Assembly (NCBI GenBank): GCA_009746045.1
Contig: RPFO01000167.1
Location: 2,037,652-2,101,651 of the forward strand
DNA length: 64,000 nucleotides
Source: Mesostigma viride
Lineage: Eukaryota > Streptophyta > Mesostigmatophyceae > Mesostigmatales > Mesostigmataceae
Direction of reading: 5' to 3'
The notes under the pieces were generated by a model. That model searched no databases, had not been told where the DNA came from, and worked only from the letters and a program-made list of their open reading frames with translations. Made by a program: the position numbers and the translations under genes. Positions 24,301-36,421 of the stretch are shown here, piece by piece (the stretch's first letter is position 1; each line of letters starts with the position of its first letter).

Positions 24301-26741
24301 CCACTTTGTTGGGCAGGTGGAGGCGGACCGTGCGCTGGGCCAGGGCTCAGTGCTGCGCGAGCGCCGCTCCTCCCTGCTGGCGGAGGCGTGCATGAAGTAT
24401 GAGGCTGCCACGTCCATCTCGCCCGACTTCCACGAGGTGGGAGCCACAGCAAATAAAACCAACGGTGTTTAACCCGTGGATGTATTGCCCCCTTTGGTAA
24501 TGTAGGACGCCATTTCCACTACGTGCGAGCCACAGCAAGTGGGAGCTGAAGGAATTGGCATGCCCGACCTAGGAGTCGATGTGTCCTTGTATATCATATC
24601 TTCCACGAGATGGCAGGATGAGCGAGTACACAGCCACAGTAGAGAACCGATCGATGCGCTTGTGGGTGCGTGGCTCCAATCTAAGGGCAGGGCGTCCACG
24701 AGGTAGGACGAGTGGGATGTATAGCCGCAGTAGGATACATAGTTCCCATAGCGTAGATACCCACCATATGGTAAGTACCTTTGGTAGGGCGGATCGGTGC
24801 AGTAGGGATGTAGAGCCTACGGAGTTCCGATGCTCATTTAATAACACGACGCTCACGATGTAGGGGATGGATTGATTTGTGAAGTTTGGAGTAGCTGTTG
24901 GTTTTAGGAATGCAGTCTGGGCATCTGGTATGTGCTACTCCAACATGATGCCTCCCCCTGAACCCAAGTGACTCTGTGTGTTCAAAGTCCTGCCCAGTTG
25001 GCTGCCTGCCTGCCCCCCCTCCAGAAAAGATTCCTATTGCTTGAATGCTCAAGAAACAGCAATACTGTCTTTTTGGGTGCTTCAGTTGGGCACAAATGCC
25101 CTGGCCGCGCAGCCGCGTAGAACTTGTAGTAGTAACTGCATAGAACTTGTTGCATTTTGTCTCCATTCTGGGGCATTGCATGCTTATTGGCCGGTGACGT
25201 CTCTGCTGCTGCTGCCGCCCGTCCCCTTGACCCTTGACCCTTTGAATTTTTTTTCTCCTCGTCACCCCCCTTGTCTCATTTCATCGTCGGCTTCTTCTGC
25301 CCCTCATCACCACACAGGCCTTCTACAACTGGGGCATGGCGCTGTCGGACCGTGCCAAGATGGCCACCTCGCCCGAGCAGCAGCGCCAGCTGTACCTCGC
25401 GGTGCGTGCCATTACTTTGTGCGGCCACGTCCTGTTATACTGGCGCATGCTGCGCGCACACCAGGTCACCGCACCGTCCCATCCCCAAGTGCAGCATCGC
25501 TGTATCGCGCCCCAAGTGCAGTACCTCGCTGTGCATGCCCATGTATATAGCCCATGTGTACATGTTGTATAGCCTTCACTACATGATATGGCCCATGTGT
25601 ACATGTTGTATAGCCTTCAGTACATGATATAGCCCATGTGTACGTGTTGTATAGCCTTTAGTACATGATATGGCCCATGTGTACATGTTGTCTAGCCTTC
25701 AGTACATGATATAGCCCATGTGTAGCGTCGTGGTGTAGCGCATGGCCCTCATGGTGGTGCACATGCTACAGCGCGTTGTCTCCTTGATGCTACAGCGCGG
25801 GCTGGCATGTTTCGCAGCCGGATCTTATCATGATCATGTTGTCCATCGCACATGATGGTCAGGCACCGGGGGAACATGATCATCTTCTCATGGGGAGCCA
25901 TCGGGGGGGAAAAGGCGATCCCATGAACTTGCACCTCTGGAGATGAGGTGCAGCCCTGATACTGTTGTTGATAAGATCGGGGGGGGGGCGGGGGGGGGGG
26001 CGGGGGGGGGGGCGGGGGGGAGGGGGGGGGGGGGGGGATGATCCCAGGATAATATATCCCATGATGATGATTCTCAGGCACCTCCCCTCTCGCACGTGCC
26101 GCTGCTTGTGCCCAGACAACTTGTGCTTGTGCCCAGACAACTTGTGCTTGTGGCCAGACAACTTGTGCTTGTGGCCAGACAACTTGTGCTTGTGGCCAGA
26201 CAACTTGTGCTTGTGGCCAGACAACTTGTGCTTGTGGCCGGACTACTTTTTTATGGATCTCGACGTATTTACTTGCCCCTGTTCCCCCCCTGATTGCTTG
26301 CCGCTGTTTTCACGTCCCGCAACGGCGCAGGCGTGCGACAAGTACGAGGCTTCGCTGCGCTCGAACTGGAACAGCCCACAGGTAGGGGCGCTATATATGT
26401 CTCTTGCAAGCGCCGCAGGTAGGGTCGGTGCGCACCGCGTGGCGCCTTGCCATCACCCTGTCCAAACGTAGGGACAAGTGCGCGCAGGTAGGGACGCTGC
26501 GCCTTGCCTTGCACGCTACCTATCCTGACCGGCGCCTAGGTATCGAACCAAGCAGAGCGCGGGGTTGTGATCACTGTGAGCGGGTCACTCTGGCATTTGT
26601 GGAGCCCGAGTGCAACGATGACTATCTTGTGAAGGAACGGTTTGCAGGTTCTAGGACTGGGCAAAGCGACTCCTTAGAGTGACCCCTTTGTGAGAGAAGG
26701 GTTGCGTGTCATCGTTTGGGAGATCGCCCACAGGGTGGAAC

Positions 26742-26819
<78 letters not shown>

Positions 26820-29800
26820 CCACCGCACCCCTGTTCCACAACTCCTGCTTTGCCTTGTTGCCCTGCCCTGGCTCTGCGCGTACGCGTGTTTGCAAGGCCA
26901 CGGCCGAGCTGTGGGGCCCCACCGTGGGGGAACGACTGTGACAAAACGGGCGGACTTCATCGACTGAATGCGACTTCACTGACTGCCTTCATGTTTGAAT
27001 TCTTTTTTATGGCTGTCATCGGTGATGCGCGCGCGTGCCCATTGCGTGATGTACACTTGCAGGCACTCAACAACTGGGGCCTCGCGCTGCAGGACGTCGC
27101 GCAGTCGGAGCCCACCCCTGCGGCGCGGGTGGCGGTTGCCGAGAAATCGGTGGACAAGGTGATGAGCCTTCAAGAGACGATACAAACAGGCGCCTTGCCA
27201 GGTCTCCATAATAGGGTCCTTTGTTGTGTTGATAATATATATATATATTTGAATCAATATGGCGTTGGCGAGTATGATGGTGATAACCCGTTTGTTCTCT
27301 CACGTGCATCGATTGGAAGAGTCCATGGGTGCAAACTGGCTGCCGTACGTACTCGCCGTCTCGGATCAATTCGCACCCATACAGGGGCAGTGTTTTTCTC
27401 ACTCCCTGGTGAAGGTGGTAATGATGGCCATACGTTGTAGATATTTGTCAAAGTCAATGTGACTATGCTGACGGCAATCCGAGTTGTGGGGATGCTCGTC
27501 TTGCTGGCAAACCGAGAACGATCTTCTCTTCACTGATTCCAGTCCTTTCACTTTGTACGTCCTCGCAGACTTTCCACTCCTTTTTTTTCCGTCCCGGTGC
27601 CTTGTCTCCCCCGGCTCTGTCTTCTGGTTGCTGCCCTGTCATGTCATGCCAGTCCTCGCGAGGGCGACCCTTAATTGATATACAGCACGCCTACGCCTAC
27701 CTTTCTTGTCTTTCATTTCCTTGTTCCCTTCACTCCTTTCTTTCCTCCCCATGGCATGTGTTCCCCCCATTCCTTTCTTGGTTGCACATGTCGCGTGTTG
27801 CCCGCATGCCTTCATTGGTTGCCCTCCATCGCCACGTCCCCCATCTCATCCCCCTCATCACTTTGGATGGGATGATTCCCCTGTGTCGTCGCCGATCAAA
27901 TCCATGTCGCGTCTGGCTATACCCCCCCTCATGTCGCATCCCCCCTTTTGCTGCTGTTTGGTCTGATTTTCCTTCAATTCTGTCCTGGGTCCCCATGGTA
28001 CGCCTCGGCCAGTTTCGTGCGGCCCTCCGCCTGCGCGGTGACTTCCACAAGGCCGTCTACAACCTGGGCACCGTGCTGGTGGGTGCCCGCTTCAATCGAC
28101 CGGGTGATAGTAGTCTCAGTACTAATGATATCAAGGAGACAACTACTATTGATATGGTTGTAGTGTTGTACTACAGTAGCACAATTGATATGGTGGTACC
28201 CACGTCGTGTTTGGTCGCGTGCCAGCCACCTGGGCACCGTGCTGGTGGGTACCTGCTATAATCAACCATATACAGTCATTCCCGCGTTAAGTTGCGATCG
28301 CCCCCTAAAACTTGGCGCCGCAACTTAACGCGGGAACGCAACTTAACGGTAGAATTAGGCTAGCAGCCCACCACCTCCTCCTCTGACGGACTTCTATACG
28401 GCATTCGACAGCTCTCGTCAAGCCCGATCCAGCTGCAGCGTCAAAGCCGGCCAAAGTCCATTTTCCAGGCCAGATATTGTGGACAAACTGAAAGGCGGGC
28501 TGCAAAACACGCCGTGGGCAGCCACGCAGTGCCTGCGTTTTATAACACTGAAATGTGTGTTTAACCCTCTGACTTCGGCTCTTTTTTTGGCGGGTTACTT
28601 AATTGCCAATCGGCTTCACGTTTGACTGTGACAAAACATGGGAACAGTCGTGAGGGAAGCTTCATTTACTGTCAATGGCCTGCGTGTAAACAATAATAAC
28701 AGCATGGAGGCCACATGCAGCGAGACTGCCTGTGGCCTCAACAACCTTGTCTTTGCCCTTCTGCGGTGCATTCGGCATGACTCATATGGTGGTAATTTCC
28801 GGCAAGATAGTCTCAATTACAGATGACCATGCATGGTCGTGGATTCTTATGTACCGCAGCCCGCAGGCTGCCGGCAAAACTGAATTCATGTAAGGTTGCA
28901 TTCGCGCTTTTCACCTATCATTAGGCCAGCAGGCGGGGAAATTTGCGCGCCAGTGGGGCTTGCGTATTTTGCCCCCTAAAATCACGTAGCGGGTCCGGAC
29001 TTGGCAAAAAATGGCCTACTGCGCGGCCAAAAATGGCCTGACACCTACAAATTGAGTCATTACCGCGTTAAGTTGCGATGGCCTCCATGCTTAAGTTGCG
29101 GTCGCCCCCCAAACTTCGGCGCCGCAACTTAACGCGGGAACGCAACCTTAAGAAACGCAACTTAACGCGGGAATGACTGTATATAGGTAGTACGGTATTG
29201 GTAGTGCTGGTGGGTACCTGCTATAATCAACCATATATAGGTAGTACGGTATTGGTAGTGCTGGTGCCCACGTTGTGTTTTGTCGCCTGCCTACCACCTG
29301 GCTCACGCCGCTGGCGGGTGTCTGCCATGAGCCACATCTTACGAACAGGACGACATGTTACCATGCTCGATGCTGCCATTACTAGCAATCATTCTGGTGG
29401 CGTTGGTGCTGTGGTGGCGGGTAGCGCGCGTCCACCATGCGAGTCGCTGCTGTCCCTCTCACCATCCTCCATTTTGAGGACTAATCGATAAACATATACG
29501 GAACAAACACCCTAATCAATAAACATATACGGAACAGACACCCTAATCAATAAACATATACGGAACAAACACCCTGATCAATAAACATATACGGAACAAA
29601 CACCCTTATCAATAAACATATACGGAACAAACACCCTGATCAATAAACATATACGGAACAAACACCCTAATCAATAAACATATACGGAACAAACACCCTA
29701 ATCAATAAACATATACGGAACAAACACCCTAATCAATAAACATATACGGAACAAACACCCTAATCAATAAACATATACGGAACAAACACCCTAATCAATA

Positions 29801-32800
29801 AACATATACGGAACAAACACCCTGATCAATACACATATACGGAACAAACACCCTAATCAATAAACATATACGGAACAAACACCCTGATCAATACACATAT
29901 ACGGAACAAACACCCTGATCAATAAACATATACGGAACAAACACCCTGATCAATACACATATACGGAACAAACACCCTAATCAATAAACATATACGGAAC
30001 AAACACCCTAATCAATAAACATATTCGGAACAAACACCCTAATCAATAAACATATACGGAACAAACACCCTAATCAATAAACATAAACGGACCAAACACC
30101 CTAATCAATAAACATAAACGGACCAAACACCCTAATCAATAAACATGTACGGAACGAACACCCTGATCACGCGAGTTTGTTTTTAGCTCAATCGGTTCTC
30201 TGTTGGGTATTATTTGTAGCCTCCTTGCTCACGTGAATTCCCACACCCAGTGTGGGCGCACTGATGTCTAACACATTCCTGAACATAAACTCCCCTCTCT
30301 GCCTTTGCTCTCTGTATCTTGCTTGATCTCCCCCCCCCCCCTCCTCCCCCCCCGTCCCGTCCCGTCCCAGTTGGGCTGCATCTAGGGGATCTGACCTGAT
30401 GCTTTGCCCTTCTCAAAGCCTCATCCGCATCGGCCTAGGTGTTGCTGCTGTATTTCCTTTTCCGTATCCCCCCCACCCTCAATGTGGGCGCGCACAGGAC
30501 TACGGCAAGTCATCAACAGGCTTGCCCTTACTAAGACAATGCATCGTCGCACTTGCCCTGCCCCCCTGGCTTGCTCCCTCACCCACCCACTTTGGGAGGC
30601 GGAGTTCCAACATATTCGTCACTGCATGTATCCATCCCTGCTGTTTGCGCCTCCAACCCCCCATGTTCCCACAACCAGTTTGGGCGCGCGGAGGACGTCC
30701 GGCAGCACTTCAAGGGCGCGGAGGGCTACGCGTACGCCTGCGAGCTGTACAGCATGGCGGCCGCGTACCTGGCCATCGCGCACTGCCTCAAGCCGCAGCA
30801 CGCCATCTACAAGACCGCGCTCTCGCTCGTGCACGCAATGGTGAGGGGGGCCAGGATTAGAGCAAGCGTTCCATGATGGGGGGGGGTGGCCATCTGCCAG
30901 ACTGCGCGCTCGCTCGTGTGCGCGATTGTGAGGGCAGTGGTTTCGTAGGGGCATGTGCGGGAGTGCATGTGGTGGTAAGCGGGCGGCGGTGGTAGGGGGC
31001 AGGATAGTGCCCTATCTTATGTCCCTTAAGTATAATATAGTGTATCCCATTAGTATAATATAGTATATCCTTCATTAGTACCCACGTGACGCAGTCTACG
31101 TGATAATTTACCCCATTAGTATAGTATGTCCCTTATCCCTTAAGTATAATATAGTATATCCCATCACTATAGTATCCTTTGCAACAGCATCCTGTGTGAC
31201 AGTATCCTTCTGTTCCCGCCCCCCCCACACCTTTTCGCTCACGCCAACCACCCCCACTGCCCCCCACCCTTGCCGCGCGCAGCTGCCACTCCCCTATCTC
31301 AAGGCGGGCTTCCTGCACGTGTCCACCACGGTGGGCACCGACCACCTGTATGACCAGGAGCAGTGGGTCAAGCGCTGGATCGTGCTGGGGCCGGACTTCT
31401 TGCAACAGGTGGGTGTTTGGGGGGAAAGAGGGGGGGGGGATGGGGGGGGGTCGTTTCGTGACTGGCGCTGTGGCATGCTGGGGCCTGATTTCAGGTGCGT
31501 GGTGGTGGTGTTTTTGGTGGTGGTTGGGGGGAGGGGGTTCCTTGTTTTGTGCCTGTTGATAAAGATTGTGGTGGCAGGGCGGGGGGGCTGATGTCTTGCA
31601 ACAGGTAAGTGAGGGGGGAATCGGTGCCACAAGACAACGTTGAGTAGGTGTAGGGCTGTGCTGGGGCCTGGTTTTCCGCAGCAGTGCAGAGAACCAATCC
31701 AGAAATATCCACAGAAAGCAGTTGAGCGGGGTGAGTCTCGCCACATGGCCTGATCCGTGACTTGGCTTGTACCCAAGCCTGATCCGAAGTGACTGGCAAG
31801 GCGTCCGAAGGTATTGTGACCTCGGTCAGTTCTCCGTCGTCCACTCATGTATGCCATTTTGCACGTCCGCCGCAGTTCATGCAACATCAACTTCGCGCAA
31901 GATGACTGTCATATGCACACACCGCCATGCTGCCATGTGAGGTCATGGCTTGTGCGTCGTTACCTAGGCCATGCACGATGCCTGCAGGCTTCATTTTGCT
32001 TTCCCCTAATCGGCAATTTCCCAGTCCCAGTATCCCCAGTCCCCAAGCCCCTTGTATTAGGGCTATTCCACACTTGGCCCGATTTAGTCAGGCAGTTTTA
32101 GTCAAGTGCGAATACCCCCGAATCCACCATGTCACTTGCCCGCAGTATTTTTATGCTGTCCCCTCGGCTTATGCCAAGCTCCAAAACCCCATAATCTCAT
32201 CACCATCTGGAACACCCCGTCATGCACGCAGGCTGCAGGAGATAGTAGCGTTGTCTGCAGCGCTGTCTTACTTCACTACTATATCATACCCCAATGTGCT
32301 GCACAACCCGCCACGCCATATTCCCACAGGAGACGCCGCCAGCGCCGCGGGGTCCGCCGGGGTCCGCCCCGCCCCCCCCACCCCCACCCGCCCACACGAG
32401 CGAGCCCCCCCTGCACGTCCTCCTGCTGGAGGTGCTCACGGTGGAGCCCACGTGTGACCTTAGCCTGCCGCCGGGGGGAGCCGCATTCTGCCTCACGTTA
32501 CGGGGATTCAAGCAGCTCTACCTGGTGCGTGGGTGGTTTGTGCGTTTGTTTAACTATACATGGCATGGCGTGGCGTGGCGTGGCGTGGCGTGGCATGGCG
32601 TGGCGTGGCGTGGCATGGCATGGCATGGCATGGCATGGCATGGCATGGCATGGCATGGCATGGCATGGCATGGCATGGCATGGCATGGCATGGCATGGCA
32701 TGGCATGGCATGGCATGGCATGGCATGGCATGGCATGGCATGGCATGGCATGGCTCACGTGAATTCTCCAGAATTCTTGCATGTGCTGGTTGCCTCCTTG

Positions 32801-33878
32801 ATACTCCATGTAGTACCGTTTCTTCCTCTTGTTACAGGTCTTCAAGCGGCTGTACCTGGCACGCATGTGGTTTGGGCTTTCAGTAATCAACGAGACGATC
32901 ACCCTCTTCTTTTTTTGTGCCTCGTGTTTCGGGGTTTCAAACAGTTATACCTGCCTGTGGGTGTAATCAGTGTCACGTTTGGTATCAGCACCACTACAAG
33001 GCGTACAGAAGGCTAGTGCGTAAGAGGGGGCCAGAGTATTTTTTCCAGCACACGTGTCTACATCATGGTGTTCTTCCCCCCCCCACCACCCACCCACCCC
33101 TTACCCCCCGCAGCCAAAAGTGTATACAAAGTTATACGAGCCATATCCTGCTACGATCTCGCAAGGCAACCCCCAAAACTGGTTGCAAGCCCTGAAACTG
33201 GTCGGATAATGCTTTTCTAGAGCTCGTGCTTGTTACGGTCAAGGCCATGGCACAGGCCATCCCCCACCTTACTGGTGCCGTTGAACAGCTAGCAGGGAGC
33301 ACCAATCCTATTGATGATTGTTTTCATCAACACATTAAGATTTTAGGTGATTTCAGTTGATGGCTTGCAAGGCACACACACACAGAAGGTTTCGTGGCTG
33401 TTTTTTGAAAAAAATTTTGTCGCAAGTTATCTTACCCACCTCTGGTTAGATGATGTTTGGATGGTGCATGTTTTTGGTGCACTACCTGAAAGCCCTTTGC
33501 CTCATAAAATTGTGATGACAAGCATAACCAGTCTAGTGTAATCATCAGAATCGTATAGCCGTCATCATGGCCTCGCGGTCACGATCGGTCATCCCATACC
33601 GTCGGCTCACCCCATCGGAATCTTTTTGCCACTGTAATCGTTGTGTATCAGTCGTTGTTTATCAGTGTAACCATTGTCTGTGAACTGTTGCCATTGTGAT
33701 CGCTATCTGTTATATTTCATCCTATCCCTCCTGCCCTCAGATCGCGGAGAGTTCGCGTGTCATGGAGGGCTGGGTGGACGCCATCAAGCTCGTGCAGACC
33801 CTGCTCATGGAGAAGCAGTCGCACCTGCTGCGGCAGATCCTGACGGCTCCCCCCATGGCTGCCCCCGCCAAGAAGTGA
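14463..33878 (+). CDS. HLB1: HLB1-like TPR protein with giant acidic N-terminus (12 exons)
   Basis: Exons: 14463-21349, 22017-22901, 23813-23882, 24317-24436, 25318-25401, 26331-26381, 27063-27158, 28013-28078, 30679-30840, 31283-31408, 32330-32524, 33741-33878. All junctions are GT/AG and phase-compatible, giving about 2,959 aa. In Arabidopsis HLB1 (HYPERSENSITIVE TO LATRUNCULIN B1) is a trans-Golgi/early endosome protein linking post-Golgi traffic to actin and an ARF-GEF. Homology is clear from exon 3 on: [71 protein letters not shown] and [11 protein letters not shown]. The last two exons give [14 protein letters not shown] and [13 protein letters not shown]. Exons 3-9 (about aa 2591-2807) form the TPR solenoid; exons 10-12 form the conserved C-terminal domain. 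Exons 1-2 are low-complexity and have no counterpart in the family as I know it. The exon 1-2 link rests on phase (GG|G), a canonical GTGAGC donor and an acceptor at 22016. If it is wrong, HLB1 would start at the ATG at 22039 and exon 1 would be a separate gene ending at 21353. Confidence 0.85.
21690..21853. repeat. (CCA)n trinucleotide array in HLB1 intron 1
   Basis: Over 150 bp of nearly pure ACC/CCA repeat. It translates to poly-His, poly-Pro or poly-Thr on one strand and poly-Gly, poly-Val or poly-Trp on the other. All such frames are artefacts of the array. Confidence 0.95.
25560..25722. repeat. 41-bp minisatellite in HLB1 intron 5
   Basis: About four copies of a unit containing GTATAGCCTTCAGTACATGA and TATGGCCCATGTGTACATGTT. 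Confidence 0.85.
25979..26038. repeat. Poly-G tract with C interruptions
   Basis: About 60 bp of G runs broken by single C or A residues within HLB1 intron 5. This composition is capable of G-quadruplex formation. Confidence 0.9.
26098..26240. repeat. 21-bp minisatellite in HLB1 intron 5
   Basis: Seven copies of CTTGTGCTTGTGGCCAGACA plus A; the first two carry CCCAGACAA instead. Confidence 0.9.
26742..26813. repeat. (CCAG)n tetranucleotide array in HLB1 intron 6
   Basis: About 18 perfect CCAG units. Confidence 0.95.
28273..29179. mobile_element. Tc1/mariner (pogo-like) MITE in HLB1 intron 8
   Basis: The 907-bp element starts CAGTCATTCCCGCGTTAAGT and ends with the inverted complement ACTTAACGCGGGAATGACTG. 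It is flanked by TA on both sides, as expected for Tc1/mariner integration. CAGT termini followed by a GTTAA-containing core are typical of pogo/Tigger ends. Each end also folds as a hairpin (GCGTTAAGTTGCG paired with CGCAACTTAACGC). Only short frames are inside, so it is non-autonomous. An echo of the empty flank (AACCATATATAGGTAG) at about 29229 shows the pre-insertion sequence. Confidence 0.8.
29480..30170. repeat. 31-bp satellite in HLB1 intron 8
   Basis: About 22 head-to-tail copies of AATCAATAAACATATACGGA followed by ACAAACACCCT, with scattered single-base variants (GATC/AATC, ACAC/AAAC). There are no spacers between units. Confidence 0.95.
30841..33740 (+). repeat. HLB1 introns 9-11 carrying junction echoes
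   Basis: Exon 9's end (CTCGCTCGTGCACGCAATG then gtgagg) is echoed at 30905 as CTCGCTCGTGTGCGCGATTG then tgaggg. Exon 10's end (GTGCTGGGGCCGGACTTC) recurs at about 31472, 31589 and 31657. Exon 11's end (TTCAAGCAGCTCTACCTG) recurs at 32833 and 32930. Confidence 0.7.
32561..32754. repeat. (GGCAT)n pentanucleotide array next to an HLB1 donor
   Basis: About 38 units of GGCAT/GGCGT begin about 35 bp after the exon 11 donor. GGCGT variants lie only at the 5' side and the remainder is homogeneous. Confidence 0.95.
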
Positions 33879-34287
33879 GCTCGTGGGGTGCGCAGAGGGG
33901 TTTTCCGCATTTGGCTCCGTCAATCCAGCAGGGAGCGTGTCACATGGGAGAATGATGCAATAATGGATTCATGGCGTGCGCCGAGGATTGATATTTGGTA
34001 CCATTAATTAAGCACTTGCCTCGATTGGGATTGTTCGGTGTCACCTTCACAGAGGGCTCCACAGAACTAGGGGGCTGTTTTGTTTACCTGTTCGCGCCAG
34101 TCTGAGATGCGCCAAGATATGTCTTTCTGGACTGTGGTGGATAGTACGACTAAAGTTGGAGCAGGGTGCAGCTATATATTAAGACCTATTCCACAAATGC
34201 CACTGCTGAACCCTGCCCTATTTGAGTATGATGGCAGTGCATGCGAATTGTGCCACATGTGGAGAAGCAGACGTGTCCGGCACTGCA
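33879..34287. other. HLB1 3' flank
   Basis: This is the presumed 3' UTR and spacer, with no gene. It runs to the TTAA target of the adjacent piggyBac-like element. Confidence 0.4.
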
Positions 34288-34291
34288 TTAA

Positions 34292-36036
34292 CCCGTGTTT
34301 TTTAAATTAGAACGCGATATATCGCGTTGTAAGCTTTTTTTAGAACGCGTATGGCACCTAAGGAAAATTTTTTTTCATGGTCATGTATATACTTTCCTGA
34401 AAGCCCATAAATCAAAGGATTTTTTGAGCTACTCAGACCTACAAAATGCTTATTCATTAGAGAGATACACTGGTTTGAATACAGGGGGGTCTGACCATGA
34501 CCGCGATTTCTTGACCCTAGGTCACAAGTCATGTGCTTATTCACAAATGGTTCATGAAAAAAATCTGGCTTCTTGCACGAGCTATGGGCAACATATGCAG
34601 GCTCTGTGAAACAAAACTCAGGCCCATTGGGCCACTGGAGCTATTTTTCATTAGCATCACAATTACAACGCAGTACAACGCAGTGGGAAACATGAGAGCC
34701 CTTCACAACATTGCGCAACGACACGAGCCCCATAAACGGGGCCATAGTGAGCTTGGAGGGTCAAAACGTTGAAAATAGGTGTTGTATAAGTTATACTGCA
34801 TCAAACATGCATCAAACATCATGACTGGATGACCTAATATGACTGAATCAGGCAGCCATAGCCAAAGCATCATCCACTCTCACAACGTGTTGAGCACATG
34901 CCTCGTGGGAACGGAGGTGCTGGGTTTGCATTCCATAACGCGTGCAATACTGAAAGAAAGAGGCACGTGTAATGCAAGGCTTGGATAGGTTGAGTGATCC
35001 ATGAGCTTACATGCAGGCAAAGATGACGCTGGAATGCATGCTAGCAAATGGTGGCAAGATGCTAACAACACATGATTATACACCATGATTATGGGCACCT
35101 AGCTGATCTTCTTGCACAATCAACGCAGTATAAACCATCAACATCCAATCCTCACGATATATGCACGGCTTGACGACGTATACTCGTATAGAGCACCTAA
35201 ATACTGCACAACTGCAACCTGCTATAGCTGACATGCAAGCAACGTCGAGTAGGATGGCGGTCTTAGAGAGGCTGGGCAGAGGTCGTTAGAAATAAGTGGA
35301 AAACTGGCAGAAACTAGGTAGAAACACGATATACTTACGCCTGCAAGCACTACTGAGCCGGTGGCAGAGGCCATTTCCAGGAAAATACAGCATACCGTAG
35401 CAATAGCCACGGTCACGCCTTACGCTATTTGCAGGCACCATCATGCCCGGAGCTACCCAATAAAAGTCTGCACAAATCTCGGTTTAGCCGAGAGTCCGGG
35501 CGTTCGGAATGAATAAACATGTGTTAAGAAGTCGAAACACCATGGAAATACCAAGCATGGTGCCGCAGCAGACCCGAGTCTTGACGTAATAATATGTATG
35601 CCGGTTTCCAGGGTTTCCGCATGAAAGTTGGGTGAGAAACTGGAAAAAACTACGTTTCCTTTGCCCCAGTACCTCAACAAACTCGTAGAAACCTAATTAT
35701 CAACCTTTGAACGCACCATCATGGTCGTGCTACCCAACAGCCACTGAAATTCGCGCGAAAACTGGCGAGATCTACCTGCCGCCATCGCCGTCGTCTTCAC
35801 CTTCGTCCCGCGAAAATGCCTGATTTCAGTGGTACATAATTGTTTGCAGCTGTCACAAAAAAAATACCAAAAATACCAGGATTTTTTCTTGAATTCTATG
35901 AGATGTTTCTGACCTATTTTGAAAGTTTCAGACAAAAAATCGCATGTGTAATAGGTTTGCCACGTGTCAGATTACAACGCGATACATCGCGTTCTAACCC
36001 TACAACGCGATGTATCGCGTTGTAAAAAAACACGGG
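34292..36036. mobile_element. piggyBac-like non-autonomous element A, 1.75 kb, TSD TTAA
   Basis: The left end is CCCGTGTTTTTT and the right end its complement AAAAAACACGGG. TTAA flanks it at 34288-34291 and 36037-36040. A TTAA duplication with ends starting CCC is the hallmark of piggyBac. Subterminal palindromes AACGCGATATATCGCGTT (left) and two ACGCGATGTATCGCGT-like copies (right) follow the inverted repeats. The interior has no transposase-length ORF. Confidence 0.8.
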
Positions 36037-36077
36037 TTAATGAATGAATGAATGAATGAATGAATGAATGAATGAAG
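36037..36077. repeat. (TGAA)n microsatellite
   Basis: About ten TGAA units directly at the right flank of the piggyBac-like element. Confidence 0.95.
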
Positions 36078-36115
36078 AACATGACTCCGTTGGGAGTATA
36101 TGTAGCACATATCCC

Positions 36116-36361
36116 GTCTTTGGACTGCCATGCAGGACAAGACGCGGTGGAAGAAGATTGTCAAGGCGCACACGCCCGACCCTGTGGGCAAGCCACCTCC
36201 CCCCAAGCGGAGGAGGCGTTTTGATGAGTAGTGCAGTTAGGATTTTCTAGATAGCGTTAGGATAGTTCGATCACGCGGCTTCCCCCACCCCATCCATCAT
36301 GAAATATGTGCTACATGACCTCCCCACGGAGGCATGTTATAATTTAATTTAATTTAATTTA
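36116..36361 (+). mobile_element. 5'-truncated LINE end inserted in an ORF1-only LINE 3' UTR
   Basis: This 246-bp insert carries the ORF2 tail (TAMQDKTRWKKIVKAHTPDP to KRRRRFDE, stop) and ends in (TTTAA)n. The 7-bp duplication ATATCCC occurs at 36109-36115 and 36362-36368. The host is a minus-strand 3' UTR of the 2-kb family. Confidence 0.8.
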
Positions 36362-36421
36362 ATATCCCTGAGAAGGGGCGTATGGCTTGTAGTACAGTGG
36401 AGGCTACTTCCTGCAAGGGTA

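Larger units (their letters stand above)
22902..30678 (+). repeat. HLB1 introns 2-8 carrying junction echoes
   Basis: Degenerate copies of exon edges with splice sites recur inside the introns. Examples: the exon 3 start at 23571; exon 3 end plus donor at 23932-23960; the exon 4 start at about 24098 and 24203; exon 4 end plus donor at about 24515, 24600 and 24697; exon 5 end at about 25508; exon 6 end at about 26412 and 26486; exon 8 end plus donor at 28222 and 29203; the exon 9 start at about 30485. Confidence 0.65.

Noticed and set aside
29480-30170. CRISPR-like regularly spaced repeat
   Set aside because: The 31-bp units are head-to-tail with no unique spacers, and the genome is eukaryotic.
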